From the NCBI GenBank assembly GCA_021401465.1, contig JADDMT010000110.1, forward strand, positions 1 through 64,000: DNA of 64,000 nucleotides, read 5' to 3'. Below, in pieces: positions 20,501 through 33,255 of this stretch (positions are counted from its first letter, which is position 1; each line of letters begins with the position of its first letter). Below the pieces are notes generated by a model. The model was not told where the DNA came from. It saw nothing but the letters and a program-made list of their open reading frames with translations, and did no database searches. The stretch is from Teratosphaeria epicoccoides. Its lineage: Eukaryota > Ascomycota > Dothideomycetes > Mycosphaerellales > Teratosphaeriaceae. Made by a program: the position numbers and the translations under genes.

Positions 20501-23500
20501 TCGAGCATTTCATGAAGTACGACAAATATCGGCTTACTAGGGATCCATAATTGCGCCACTGCATCAAAATCTGATGACGAGGCAGAACGCGAGGGATCGG
20601 TCAACGTACTTTCTCACGCAACGAGGACCAAGGAACCGTCTCAATCGCAGGTACTAGGGCAGCACTCAATGCCCGATGCATTGACTTCCCTGCTGAACGG
20701 CTGCTCAATTGATATCGCGCCAAGCTGGCTCTCTACTTGGTATTCGCCTGTTTTGGGACGGTTAGCGCTACAGACCTCCATAAATGCACGCTCTTAGCAA
20801 GCCAATTGATTCGTCACTTGCAGTCACGCAAACATGCAGCTGGACTCAACCATGCTCCACATGCCAGATTGTGGCAAGCCGGCTGCTTTGAACTTCAAGG
20901 ATCAATGTCATCTAGCAGACAAGAATCCTAATGAGAACCCACACACTGTCGCAACCCACTTTGAGCGTCACAGGGGGTTACTTCCGCGCCATGTGTTGGT
21001 TTCAAACTCCAGACATCGGTGATTACTAGATCCGATTCAATTGTCAAGGGACCAGGAGTAACTCTGTCCATGTCTCTGCTCGGGTGAGATGGTATGCGGG
21101 ACGACTAGAATCAGAACCTGAGAGCGATCGCGCCTAACTCGCAGCACGATATGGCCTCCACGTTACAGCAATGAATCCTCAGCCTAGACGTGAGGCAGCG
21201 GATGTTGACAAGAGTAATAGTACACAAGCGGGCAGTGAAGAGCTCCTTGGCGACCGAGCCTGCTTTCGGACATCGTCAATCGCATTCAGCATCTCGTTTG
21301 CACGCCTCGGGATTGCGAGGGCCGGACGCAAGGCCAGGATCCTCAAGATCCGACAACATCCTGCTACTTCTACTTTTCTCACGCCGACGACCCAGAATAG
21401 CTACCTCGTCTATCCAAGTAGGGTCATCGGGCGCCTTGGACGTTCGTGTCTCGAAGGAACGACAAGACGATCAATGAATGGAATCGCCCCTTGTCTATGG
21501 CGTGGCGAAACCGAATACCTGCCCCTCGCGGCGTCGCGACCAATTTTTAAACGGCAAAGATACAGGCAATGTTAAATTCTACAGGTTCGCGGTGCGGACA
21601 GGGGTTCTCGCGCGCTTTGAACTGCTGACGCACACAATTGCGTCAGTCTCCGAGGCGTTCGCGGTGCTTCTGCCCATGCTCGATTAGGTGACGGTCTTCT
21701 CTTCGGGAAGGTCTGACTGAAAAATCACAGGTCATGTGGCGCCTGCTCAGCAAGTGAGTATGCGGCTCAAACGTGACAACGTGTATGCAGAAAGTAATTT
21801 CAAAGGCCAGGTTGACGACTAGCAGATAGTCGGGCGCTCTACCGAAGCTAATGGCAACACTATCGCGTAGGTAGTGCTGTTTTCCTGGCGCCATAGCTCG
21901 TACTCGGACCGGATCTTCGGGAGGCCAGCGGTGTCAGTGTCGGGGCAGCTACACGGACAGCATTTCACGTATTTCGCATCGCGGCTTACGAATGCTGGCA
22001 ACTCTAAGCTCTATGAAAGCAGCTCGGCAGGCCTCTCATGCGTTAAATACTTTGATGTCTACTAATCTTGCGTTCCATAGACGCGTCGCTCATGCAGAAG
22101 TATCTCTCCAAAGAAACTCATCGAACGCAAACCTAGCTAACACCGCTGCGCCGAGATCACGGAAGCGGAGGTGCTATAACAGCAGCGATACTATTGAGGC
22201 AAGTCAGGTATCTAAGAGACCAGACAGAGCCTTGTATGCCCTAGCAGCCTAGGTACCGAAGGTACTAGCTAATCCCTAGATGATACGACCTCTCCATTGC
22301 TGCTTGCAGGTTCTTGGCTCGACCATCTTGGCAATGAGAAAGGACAGAGTGCCAAGTGTCTGTCGTCCCTGAGTCCTAACGACAATGACTTTAGTCTTAA
22401 CTCTGTTGACGAAGCCCTGTTTTTGCTCGTCCCGACGAAAATGACGAGGATGAGGGTAGTCTTATAACGTGGACTTCGCCACGCTCGTGAAGGTAGCAGC
22501 GACATCGTGACGACTTTGGCCTCGACTCCACCGACTAGGCCGAGGTTCTGCACCTCTTAGACAAGACCAATCTGTCTAGGCCTCACAGGTGTCCGCTAGC
22601 GTCACCCATAAAGTCGACCGTCTGATCCACGGGCTTACAGATCCCGAGCCGTCTCAGATATGGCACCTATCCGGTCGGGGCACGCGAGAGAGAATGCGGA
22701 GCGGAATGCAGCCAAAAGTGCAGACATGAAGCAAAAAGACGGCATAGCACGAATAGCATGGCCAAGTTCGACACAATAGGCGCTACAAGTATACTGCTAC
22801 AAGAACGGAATGCGAGGTCCATAGTATGCACGGGAAGTGAAGGAGACGGAATAGTCGAAGTATGGATGACAAAGCAGAAACGATGGAACCTGCAGGCATG
22901 GAGGACTAAGGACCTGCTTGAGACAATGTCATGCAAAACGAACGGGTCTCGTGCAGACACATTCCATAGACAACAAACGACAGCCAGCTAGTCTAGACTC
23001 TGAAAATTGGATCACCACGCCTTGCGACTTCTCCTCAAGACTACAAGGAAGACGAAGCATTGCTAGGAGGCCTGGTAAGAGCGCAACCAGAGTGGAGAGC
23101 ACCGGCATCAGAGGCACACTAATACATCAAAGCGAAACAGTGACACTACTCCTTCGTTTGTCCCGGCACTAGCAAACCACTAGGAATCAAGTGTCAAAGT
23201 CTAATTCCAGCTTCGCCAGTCAGCTTGATTTCACCAGCCCCTTGCGAAGGCCATCTCATAAGCAGCGAGGGACCTAGATGCATCACTTAGCTTGCTCTTA
23301 GGACCTCCATACGACCGTAGCATTGTTAAGTGGCGAGGACTTTGGCCTTTATCATACTGGTCAAATCGAGCTTTTGCTAGTCCTAGTAGCCACTGCATCT
23401 GAACGAAAGCGCAAGAATCCTCAAACTTAAAGCGTCAGCGCCCCGACTTTTTGGTTGCGAAGGAGGTGCAGGACGTGGTCAAAAATATACTGCGTAGGCA

Positions 23501-24284
23501 CTTTGCTATACAAGCTTATGAATCAAGCTGCCGCTCTTGGATATGTTTTTGACGGCGAAAGCGCTGCCTAGTCTTCCCTACTGCGGCCGGCAAGCCGTTG
23601 TGCTAACAGGTGCCCAAACTCGGCTTCAAGGAGATTGATCGACTGCAAGGTGTGCGACAAGGCCATGCGGAGTTAGGTACCACTCTAGTTGTTTCACCTC
23701 TACAATCTCTCATCGAAGACTAATCTGACTCTCTGGATTGACTTGCAGTCGACGCGCAACTGGGGCGGCGTCTGTAGACTTTACGGATCTGTTAGGGAAC
23801 CTCCTTGGCACCTTAAGCGAACAACGATATGTAACTGTGAAACGTAGCGTTTAGGTCTTTTGCAACGGCGAGGCGTATTACACCTCCTAGTCCGGACTGG
23901 TTCTGAGGCCTATTACCTCGACTTTACCTAATTCACTGAAGCGGTCGAGGCCGAATGGGGATTCCCTCTCTGCTCAGGAATTGCACGAAGGAGACTTTAT
24001 CCATCTCTGAGGTGTTTGGGCTCTTTCTGGTTGCGCGAAGCTGGACAAATGATTGTGATCTACGTTGGTCATGCTTGAAGACTCTCGGCTTCTTTGGGCT
24101 CGTCACTGCTAGCTCTAATTCAACGGCACCTAAACTTGGGGCGAAAATGCGTAGCAAAGCCTCTTAGCAGGTACGCGCTGGTTTTGGCATGCGGGCACGT
24201 CCAATGACAGTCACAAGTAGTCCAAGACTCGAGCAATGCACCTGGCAAAGTCTCCGAGAAGGCATGGGCTAAGTTGAGCATAGG
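17569..24284. other. Decayed coding DNA with several relic frames, no identifiable gene
   Basis: Several plus-strand stretches read as protein when TAG/TAA are ignored. About 19220-19355 contains TEQDKQMFDKLSNELGGG. About 19872-20260 contains an acidic tract (DEDEGDDEHDAGF), then SENDDVPASQEDFYVGSRS and LPVQIQA, with a TAG, a TAG and a TAA that fit CAG/CAA precursors. Other ORFs here are short, overlap each other and lack motifs. Satellite-like cores also occur at about 17630-17680 (gccgagatcttgtac). I cannot tell whether the relics are one gene or several. Confidence 0.4.
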
Positions 24285-24365
24285 CTGAATTGAATATGGG
24301 CCGAATTTGGCATCGGTCGATTCTGGCATCAATTGACTTCGGCATTGATCAAACTTTGGCATGCG
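24285..24365. repeat. Degenerate 20-bp repeat (block G)
   Basis: Four or five loose units built on (t/c)tggcatcrrttgay, for example tttggcatcggtcgattc followed by tggcatcaattgacttc. It shares the GGCAT spacer of satellite block B but has lost the CTCGT core. Confidence 0.5.
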
Positions 24366-24699
24366 TGCACAAAAAGGTAGCAGTCCCAAGAGCAAGAGCG
24401 ATGCCATTGCAAGCGTCGTCCCAGGACAGTCGACAGCGTGTTCTGGAGAGTCCTAGCTACGCGGCTACTCATGAGTCGTCATCCGGCCGTTGTACGGGAG
24501 CTGGGGCTTCTCATTTCAGAGTCTCGTGCGGCGGTCCTGTTGCTGCTCTACCCTGTCATGGAGAACACCGGACGTGTCACTAACACAGCCACGCTCACTC
24601 GAGTATGGCTTTTCAGCGCTCGGAGAAATGATGTTCTTTCTAGCAGAACAGTGTCAGTGATTTCCATGCGTTTGATAGGAAGTCCCACCTCTACTTCTC

Positions 24700-26525
24700 T
24701 CTGATTAGTCTGCTTCACATCCACTTTGTGTTCCCCATCTCTGTTATCATTGATCTGTCCCTCGCTAACGAACAGGTCTGTCTCAAAGTGCGCGTTTCAT
24801 TGTGCGCGTTCTAATTAGTGTAAAAGGGAAGAGGACTTGATTTGATGGTGACACCGCCGACGATCAGCAAGATCAAGCTGAAGAGGACGAATCAGATGCG
24901 CTCAGGGGATAGTCGCCGCAAGGCATCCAGGTGATTGAGCCAGGAGACTCAAGAGAAAATCTGCTCAAGATCCGTAGACCGCAGCTGCTAATCAAGCTAT
25001 GCAGCTTCTCGTTCGTTGTCGTGGACGAACCTCACTGCCTCAAGAATCGCCCAAGCTATCAAGCAGCTGTCCTGGCCCGTCCTCATGCGCCTGTCATATA
25101 CATGACTGCGTCACCACGTGGTCACCCTGCGCATGGCATCCGCGGTTTGGTGCGCTTTGTGTTCCGGACTATGCAGCCCTAGTATAGGCGGCGACCAGAG
25201 CGGCGAGCTCGATGTCGACGAACGGGCTGGCTCTCGGCTTGTACGTTAATCAGTATCAAACGCTCATTACTGACTTTACGTGTGACTTTGACAATATCCG
25301 TGCTCACTTACAGAACCGTTAATTCTCGCTCTTGAACCAAAGCACTTTGAGGTGACTGACAACTACTGGCGAAACAGACGCAGAAACGCTTCTTGTTCTC
25401 CAGTGAGCGACCAGTACACTCACACGAGTCTACGGCCGAGTCGTGTGACATTCTAGCCTACCTTATTACGATATCAGAACTGCGGCCCTGCTTGCCTCGA
25501 TGATTTCGGCTTTCCCCCAGGGACATGTAGCGTGATTACGCGCATGTCTTGACCTACTGCCTCATGAACTTCGGCTTGCGTTAAACAAGGGGTCCCTTTG
25601 ATGATTCAGAGTAGAGGCGACAGTGTATCAGGAAAGCTCTCCGAGCCTGCTTCACAATTCACTCTGCTGAACTCTCTTAGGTCTGCAGTCCTTGTGCCTA
25701 GTCAAAACTTGGCTTGACGTTCAGGACATCAAGACTAAATATATATTGTCTCGAGAGCGCCTCTTCCGTCTGGGCTAGTGTGGCGAAGTCACTGTCGGAC
25801 ATGGGCTTGCTCGAAGTGCAAAGCGACTATCACGACTGTATAGGCTGATGGCAAAGAAGATGCACCAGACCTCAGCCGGGAGCCGAGGGAAGTACAATAT
25901 ACCCACTAGGCACGACAATGCTTTCCCACATACCAGCTGACCCGGCGAAGTCTTAGGGACTATAGAGTCGTGAAGAAGACCCTGCTCGCTACTCAAGAGC
26001 TAGCCGAGAGCAATGAAGACGCGATTGCAAGGAAGGGCTTCGCGGCCGTGGGTAAGCCTTCCCCTTCTCGCCATGGCACCATCCCGCACCTACATGCTGA
26101 TAATTTCTGGACATCTTGAATGAGGCTCACGGCAGAGATGAATCGAAAGACTCCGGCATACTTGGAATTGACAGCGCTCAGGACTCTAGGAATGTTAATG
26201 GGAAGACGAAAGGAACAATGCTCGCATGCAGCATCGCAAGCATCTGACTGTGGTGATCTGGTGAGAAAGCAAACAACGACCCTTTGCGACTGGTCCCCTG
26301 AAGCGCTGAGACGCCCTCTGAGACTTCTCTACAAATCGCGTCTACACGGCAGGATCGTTTCATGGCGTCTCGACATCGCTCGCAATACCCCAGGCAAAGT
26401 GGTACGATTTGCAGGCGACTGGCGCCCCAAGGCTTCTTTTTTAGCAAAGGAGGAACTTCAAGAAGCGGATGGATTTGTGCTAGAGCTCATCTCGAACGTC
26501 GAAACGTACAAGAAAGGTTAGCTGT
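24700..26525 (+). pseudogene. Relic with helicase motifs II-III (SNF2-like)
   Basis: At 24931-25182 a plus-strand frame contains FSFVVVDEPHCLKNRPSY followed by APVIYMTASP. This is the layout of superfamily-2 helicase motif II (DEAH, here DEPH) followed by motif III (S/T-A-T/S-P), with LKN after motif II as in SNF2 proteins. The frame then shifts. Other protein-like pieces follow: LILALEPKHFEVTDNYW near 25320, and an open 133-codon stretch at 26120-26521 with WSPEALRRPLRLLY. No Walker A motif was found upstream. The identification rests on one 35-residue stretch; the decayed state is clear. Confidence 0.5.
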
Positions 26526-27309
26526 CAAAGCATAATATTTGTGGTATGTTGAGCTGTACAATGCCTGGTAGCGTATCACATCTGGTCAGCATCCTACAGG
26601 TTATCTGATACCTCCTTTCGGGCTAGAGCGTTACCTTTGCTAACTGCTGACACGGCTCAACGTTCGGTAATTGAACACAGGCATTGCTGACAGCGACACT
26701 ATCACGCTGAAGAAGGATCTAGTGTTTGTGCTGAAGGAATGATTAGCGATATCAGAAGTTCAGCTATTAAACAAGCACGCAACTTTCTCGATACAGCGAC
26801 AGAGAGAAGAGGCCAAAATCTAGGCACCATGCGCATAGCTTCTATGAGCTCGCACTGCAAACCGAGCACGACCGAGCCTTCTACACCCTTGCGATTGCCA
26901 TGAGTAAGGATCGGGTCTGAGGATATATAAGTCGAGGATTTAACTCGGCAGCTGCTAGAACCAAGCACAGAAACATAACAATTTGGCGTGGCATCCGCTA
27001 TTTGCAGCAATGTAATTGGCAATCCGAGATCCTTTGCCAAGATACTACAGGCATACTAGCCAACGCTTGAATGTACCACGGATGATGCCCATGCAGTCCG
27101 AGTGCAGTCTCGGCATAATCGCGTAAGGGCACACTCGTCGCTAATAGAGGAATATGGCCATTAAGACGAGCGGACGAAGCGTGGCATACTAGTCCCAGGC
27201 ATTAGAGAGGACGGCCCAAGGACAGCGCTAGGTGACCAGAGAGCAGCGAGAAATCTAATTTAGAGAGCTGAACTCTATGCATGCACGCTACGTACCCCAA
27301 GTTCTCAAA
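26526..27309. other. No recognised gene
   Basis: Stop-dense DNA. The minus-strand ORF 26702-27040 has no recognised motif. Nothing else supported. Confidence 0.4.
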
Positions 27310-28082
27310 TCGCCGCAGCCTTCAACTCCTGAATCAACTTGTCCATGGCATCAGAAATCTTCTTGTCCTCCTCGACCTAGCAAGAGCGTGCTGCAGGAGC
27401 GTAGAGTTAGAGTCATCCTTCAAAGTCTTAACAGCAGACTTCCCCGTCTTGGGTGTGACGAGAATAGATCTCGAAGTAAGAGAACGAGGACGAAGAGAAA
27501 GAAAAGGACAGTGACAATGTCCAAGCCTTCATCTTAGCTTTACTGTCAAGTTTGAGTTAGCTGAGAGCGCGGCGGAGATCATGCCCCTCCTTCTCTTCAT
27601 CCTTGATCGTAAAAAGCCTCAACCTACGTCCTACTCTCTCCTTCTGCTCATCTCCCGAACAAGCTCTTCCCTCTCCTCTAACCTGGCCATCCTAGCACGC
27701 CCTTCCAATTCCCTTAATCTCTCCTCTCTCTCCCCCCTACCCTGCCCCCTACCCTCTCCACAATCCTGCTAGACGCCTCCGTCCGCACCGCAAACATGGC
27801 ATCTCTCTCTATTTTATTTCTATCGACCGCCGCAAAGCGGGATCGGACGTGCAGGGCTCGTCTCAGCACGGCGGAGAGGTGCTTGCTGTTGCGCTCGTTA
27901 AGAGGAGCGAGGAGAGCGGGCAGGGGAGTAGAAAGGGAGGCGTGGTCGCAAAGCAGGAGGGCGAGAAGGTCGGAGTCGATATTAGAGTTTTCGGCGGGTT
28001 TCCTCTTAGGTTTCTGGATGCTAGTAGTGATCGCGGAGTCGAGTCTACTAGGCCTTTTCTTCGAATGCTGTCTAGCCGGCAC
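27310..28082 (-). pseudogene. Frameshifted coiled-coil protein relic
   Basis: The minus strand reads from 28082 (GTG, no ATG) as a basic N-terminus (KKRPSRLDSAITTSIQKPKR) followed by helical sequence. At about 27735 a G-rich run shifts the frame into ERLRELEGRARMARLEE, a clear coiled coil. Further on, SAVKTLKDDSNSTLLQHALA shifts again near 27370 into VEEDKKISDAMDKLIQELK and a stop at about 27314. Two frameshifts and no ATG make it a relic. The product was probably a small coiled-coil protein of unknown function. Confidence 0.5.
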
Positions 28083-31000
28083 TCAGAGGGTCGTAGTTCG
28101 TTCAGCCTCAGATGGAAATGACACAGTATTTCGTGAAGAAAGAGAGAGAGAGGCGTAGATGACTAAGAACGAGAAATTTTTGTTCCCCTTCTTCTGACTT
28201 ATCAGCAAATGGCAACGAGGACACCGTCTCTCGTATCATGACACATGAAGGTAGAAGAGGATGATATGTATGACGGTAGTTCGACTGAGCACACGAAGAG
28301 ACCCTGCAAAGAAGGACGATAGAAGAGATGAAGCGATTGACAGGGCTCGAGAAGCATGACGAGCGACAGTCAATACAACAAATTCTGTCGAAGGAAGAGA
28401 GCGGGATGCTACTAAACGAAGGCAAGAGTCACAGGGCAGAGGCTTGGCTTGACATAGATGCTTCTTGACAGGCCGTCTTACTAAAACACGACCATCCGCA
28501 ATGATTATCTGACCGTGACATGAAGTTTAGCAATGATCATGGTCGAGTAGCCTCGATCAAACCGCCCGAGCATGTCGACCGCCATATTTTTGGAAAAGTC
28601 AATTCAAGGACTGTGCGGCGTGCTCATTGTCCTGCGTCAACCATGTCGAGACTTCCATGTCATCTTGATGTTCTCATCATTCTCGACCTCTAGCACGAAG
28701 CTTTTACTAATGCGGCGTCGCTTGGATAAATGTGACGGTTCAGATTAGTTTAGGAGTAAAGAAACACAATCCCCTCGATATGTTTTTTGTCTCACAGAGT
28801 ATCTGACTTAAGCAAGACTACCATGTTATCTAGAGGTGTCACAGTAGAGCAGTCACTATATTCTGGCTACCTACCGATTAGCACTGTGAAAAAGTAAAGA
28901 GTGCTCGTCGGTGCGTAGGGATACACTTGAATCATGCGTTACACCCTTGAGGATCCGGTAGACTCATGCGGGATCATCACTTTCGTCCATATTGTATAGT
29001 AAGAGACTACCAAACAATGCGCATATCGTGTAGTATCATCAGAGCGACTACGCAAGAGGTTGCATGAGATATGATGGCGATATGAGCAGCTTGCTATCAG
29101 CCTCGCTTGACACCTATTAACAACCTACAGCAATATCGATTTTCTTGTTTCGAAAACTGAGTCTATGCATTGATTCCAATTAAAGGCAATGTCAAAGAAC
29201 ACATTCTATCTTGATCTTGCCTGCCGACAGCTCCCTCATTCGATCGATCTCGATTTATACCGGCTCTGTCCTAGAGCATAGCGCCCGAGTAAAGGATCGC
29301 GCATGAATCTCCATCATAGTTCCTTGGTAGCACACCATCCACATGAAAAGCCGCATAAGACAACGCAAAGTGCAAGATTCTCGGTACGTTTTCATTCATA
29401 AGAGACGAGCGTTCGATTCAGTCACAAGATTTCGCCTTTAGTAGCAGCAAAGGTGCAACAAGCGTCCTGATAACTATTCATGAGCCTAGCGACGACACAG
29501 GTACCGGTAGAATGACGAAAAAGATGAGTTATACTCGAACTTGAGCCTGTCAAATGGTCTTGCTCGAAGCTGCTGCATTCGCCGAAACCTATACCTGTCA
29601 TGTCCGTTGTCTGCGCTGTTGTCATTCGCTCGACAATCTGCGAAGTAAGTAGGTACATGGCCTTTCGAGGACGAGTATCCCATCACCCTGGCGGCAGGTT
29701 GCGAGACGTGTGCAACTAAGTCAGGTTCTGAAGGAGCTGAGCGGCGTCCGGAGTATATTGCCATTAACGACTCTGAATAAGACGAAGCGTCAAGTTTTCC
29801 TCGCCCGAGCCGGACAGCAAGGCGATCGCTGCAGCTGTATCGCCGTATAGTCCTTATCACTTAGGCTTGCCTATATCCTAGTCCTCGTACAGATTCCTAT
29901 TTCTCGGCCAAATAACGATGACTACCGCTTTGGCGAAGTCGACGCCTAAATCTGCCCAGGCGACTTGTAGAGGAACCTCAGCACGGCTGACCCCTTTTCT
30001 CAAAGCGCCGGAATCTTCCTAAAGAGTCCGAGCTTTGACGAGACCATGGGTACATCCCGGAGCTTTGGAAAAAGGGATGCTCGGGACAAGAGAAGACGTC
30101 AAGCTTACCGCGATCTACTGATGCGAGCGCCGAGCCTAGAGAAGATATGCCCTTCCCGGGAAAGCTGCTTACTAGCCGTGGCGGGCATGCATCTTCTCGA
30201 CATTGCCTTAGTGTCCGAGAGATGTAGGAAGATGGATACTTAGTGGAGATGTTGTATTAGTGCTGACCTAGCCTGCTCTCAGGCTACTAACACATGTAGG
30301 TACTGTTAAAGCCCTTCATACGTTGATATCTAGTAATTCTCCAGAAATGTCTGGCAAGGGACTTGGTCTGAGCACGAGAGCGCAGTCATCACAGACGGGC
30401 TCATCTTCTCTTTCGCATTGCTAATGAAGTAAAGCCAAGCAAGCGAGCAGTAGTCTCAAGTTTAGCTGACATGTAGGGTCCGCTCAAGATCACCTTCCGC
30501 GGTTGCCTTGCTAATCATAAATTCGACGGGGTCTAGAGGAGTCGAGACCCTGCCGTGACGCCGACTCCCCGATTCATTGTCAAAGTCAGGGTGACCGTGA
30601 TGTTAAGGTGCGGCCGTGACGTGCGGCTCGAAGGGGTTAGGATGTGTTGTGAGAGCGAGCACTTAGACGAAACATCGCTAGTCGTTTAACAACAGCAGCA
30701 AGCTTACCTTCTCAGAATGTGCGAGCCCCTATATCTAAACACTCATATTATTTCCGCGAAAGCGAGCATCTGCTCATTGTCTGACACAAGCAGCAAGGCT
30801 ACCATCCATAGAGAATGTTGTCTGCGCTCTCTGAACATGGCGATGGCGCACCGAGACGCAGCCAGGCGTGGCGTGAAGTACGACGAGGAGAGGCGACGTT
30901 TGCAGGAGCATGCCTCTTGTTCATCTCCCTTATGGGGCTCGGAGTTGGCTCGTGAGGTTCAAGACGCGAACAGCATGTGCATGGAGAGTAGCTGGCTTAC

Positions 31001-31476
31001 TGTCATCGGTTTTGTGTACATGTGCAAGCGCAGGCAAGTCAGAGACGACTAGGACATACACTTGCCGTTTCTGAAATCGGTCTGATCTGCCTGGCCTACA
31101 GCCATCAACCCTGCTATCTAACTCTACGCCAGGTCGTGCACATGTCGCTATGTGAAAGAGGCAATGATCAAGGACGCTCTCTTGCACTACCGATCTACAG
31201 ACGGAACACTACATAGTGTGCATACACGTTCTCGTGACGACAGGCATGCACGTTCACGTTCCTGTTCAGGATTGGCTGTTCTAGGTGAGCCTTTGATGGT
31301 GTATTCCACAATGCGATCTTCATCTTCCATTGTCATTTTCTAGTAATGATAGTCAGTTAGCTACACATGCAGCTTACTAGCAAAACAATTCGAAGCAACA
31401 AAACAACCAGAAAACAACGATGCGGAAAAAATTCTCAAATAACGGCCCCAAAGACAGCCTAAAGGACAACGCCAAG
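28083..31476. other. Gene-poor stretch, no recognised feature
   Basis: Over 3 kb without a convincing gene. Longest ORFs: 29486-29860 minus (starts at GTG), 30046-30243 plus and 30717-31052 plus (basic, contains KYDEERRRLQEHA). None has a recognised domain or a supported intron. No tandem array or hairpin noticed. Confidence 0.4.
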
Positions 31477-31857
31477 CTACTCCTGCTCCTCATTCTCTTT
31501 CTTTGCCAACGCCGCCCGCAACTCCGCGTTCTCGCGCCGCAGCACCCGAATCTCCTCTTTGCCCTCCTCCCATAGCCGCTCGAGGTCGCGGCAGAGTTCC
31601 ATTACTGATCTCAAGAAGTCGGCGGCATCGACACGCCCCGAAGGAATTTCTGCTGTCCCTGCTGCTACTGCCAGTAGAGGTGGCGGTGGCGGCGGCGGTG
31701 GCTCTGCTGCTGCTGCTGCTGCTGCGGCTGCTGCTTTCGTCGCCGCCTGCTTGCGCTTTGATGCTGAGCGCGTCACGGGTAGGTCATAATCAGAACCAAG
31801 GTCGAGACGGCGATTATTTGGAGTGCGGGGGGTGCGAGGGGTCGATAGTGCGTCCAT
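31477..31857 (-). CDS. Small protein with poly-Ala/poly-Pro linker and C-terminal coiled coil
   Basis: An intact 126-codon frame with an ATG start. It has an N-terminal TP-rich basic segment (STPRTPRTPNNRR), then TRSASKRK, a run of ten alanines and eight prolines (encoded by GCW and CCR microsatellites at about 31678-31740), and a C-terminal helix with heptad-like spacing (EIRVLRRENAELRAAL). It ends in EEQE. The layout suggests a nuclear or chromatin-associated small protein, but I recognise no family. It resembles the broken coiled-coil relic at 27310-28082 only in style. Trinucleotide expansion makes the linker length likely to vary between strains. Confidence 0.55.
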   Translation of the reverse strand: MDALSTPRTPRTPNNRRLDLGSDYDLPVTRSASKRKQAATKAAAAAAAAAAEPPPPPPPPLLAVAAGTAEIPSGRVDAADFLRSVMELCRDLERLWEEGKEEIRVLRRENAELRAALAKKENEEQE

Positions 31858-32011
31858 TTCTAGCTGAATTTCTTCTGTGGAGGTGTTTTGGTGCTGATGA
31901 TGGTGTCGTGCTTTGGCCTTGTTTGTGTTAAGGCATGCGCTGTCTGCATCATCCTGTACTCACGCCCTCCAAGCGCAAGCCAGGTTTGATATTTGTTACT
32001 CGATCCTGCTG
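31858..32011. promoter_or_regulatory. Probable promoter region of the 31477-31857 gene
   Basis: This is the upstream side of the minus-strand gene and lies between its ATG and the repeat array at 32012. No TATA box or other element stands out; assignment is by position only. Confidence 0.25.
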
Positions 32012-32116
32012 ACCATGACGGCTCTCACTTGCCATAGACGACGGCCCTTACTTGCCATAGACGACGTCTAGCTTGCCATGAAGCGAGTCCAGCTTGCCAT
32101 GAACGGAGTCAAGCTT
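32012..32116. repeat. Degenerate 21-23 bp tandem repeat (CTTGCCAT units)
   Basis: Four units, each beginning (a)cttgccatgaacg- or cttgccatagacgacg-like, at about 32028, 32050, 32072 and 32093, with a weaker unit before them (accatgacggctctc). Unit lengths are 23, 22, 21 and 21 bp. No relation to the ATCTCGT satellites. Confidence 0.75.
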
Positions 32117-32370
32117 AGAGGCAGACTCTTAATACTCGAATTGCACCGCGATAGCACGGTCTTCGACGTAGCGCGCATTGTCAGACCTCACGTAGTGTGA
32201 AGGCACACGTATCGTCTGACAAATGATATGATCATATTGTTTTGATGAATACCATATGGACTCTTAGTTTGTATTCATCTGTGCTATAGAAGAATACGGC
32301 TTCGACAAACTTTCGTCGTTCTGCAGTGTAGATAGCAAGGACAGGACCTCAGGAGCAGGCTACACAATTA

Positions 32371-32640
32371 TTACGCACCATGTGTCTCTGACTCTGCTAG
32401 TTTCGATGGCGATATCAGATTGAATATGCTACTCAGAGAAAGAGCAACGTCGTTTAGTGTAGACTTAGATGGCGCTTCGTCGCAGCTTCGATTAGAATCG
32501 TGATTGTTCGATGAGAACTTAGTGTATTCTCCTTGAAGACAACGACGGCTCCCATGGTAATCGAAGTAGAGACAACCTTCCTCTGCGTTATAGGAACCTT
32601 CTGAAGCGGGAACATTGATTTGACTAGCCTGAAAATACAC
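32371..32640 (-). other. Possible exon, hypothetical
   Basis: The minus-strand frame of about 85 codons is preceded by a good acceptor (TATTTTCAG|GC) and has Ser/Asn/Asp-rich composition with SIFNLISPSKLAESE near its end. The nominal start is GTG, so it could only be an internal or terminal exon. No upstream exon could be placed. Weak. Confidence 0.25.
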
Positions 32641-32649
32641 CGCAATTAC

Positions 32650-32795
32650 CTGACCCTACTGTTGTTAAGAATGTGTGGAGGACTTTGGAGAACAAGGCCA
32701 AACAACGAAGACGCAAAGATTTGCAAGAGCCGAAAGGAACTCTCATTGATATCTGGGTTAATGAGGCTAATTAGAAGACAACAGGTACCATGATC
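32650..32795 (+). other. Short protein-like relic on the plus strand
   Basis: Plus-strand frame with DPTVVKNVWRTLENKAKQ, then KGTLIDIWVNEAN, a TAG, and KTTGTMIES. The TAG would be CAG before decay. Family unknown; it may belong to a disrupted transposable element with the DUF3435 relic downstream, but no continuity is visible. Confidence 0.3.
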
Positions 32796-33039
32796 GAGTC
32801 CTTGTCAGAGTGTAGCGTAGCAAGGCCGAAGGCCTTACGCGGACCATCGTGCGATCTAGTAGCTAGCCGACACGCATGAAGTCCGCGCAGGCTCTTCTCC
32901 TGCTAGCTGTACTAGCCGCGAGATTCTTAAGTACAAGAGCATACCCCTTCCCCTCGTCCTCATCCTTGCTAGCTGACTAGCCAAATGAGCCCTACCTAGC
33001 AAGTTCGATCGCCTCTCTGCGAGCAAGGCGGAACATCTG

Positions 33040-33255
33040 CGCAGAGTCGATGTATAGTAGTAGCTAGCCGCAACACCCACAGTCTTTGCATGGTAAATCT
33101 CCTGCTTGACAGACGTCCTCCCTTCGCTAGAAGCAACCGAGCATTCTGTCAGCAGGACCGAGCTCCTGCACCGAGTCGATGCAGAGCGGTAGCTAGCCGC
33201 TATGCATGGAGTCTTTGCATGAAAGTTCTCCTGCTTGACGAACAGCCTCCTGTCT
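33040..33255. repeat. Diverged 130-bp tandem duplication
   Basis: Sequence from about 33042 (agtcgatgtatagtagtagctagccgc...cctgcttgacagacgtcctcc) is repeated from about 33172 (agtcgatgcagagcggtagctagccgc...cctgcttgacgaacagcctcc), an offset of 130 bp. A weaker third relative sits at about 32855-32930. The ORFs at 33090-33455 run through it. Confidence 0.7.

Noticed and set aside
27581..28158. Plus-strand ORFs of 63-120 codons
   Set aside because: Overlap the minus-strand coiled-coil relic, whose composition is far more protein-like.
31503..31931. Plus-strand ORF with long Ala/Leu/Val runs
   Set aside because: Shadow of the poly-Ala/poly-Pro microsatellite in the minus-strand gene 31477-31857.
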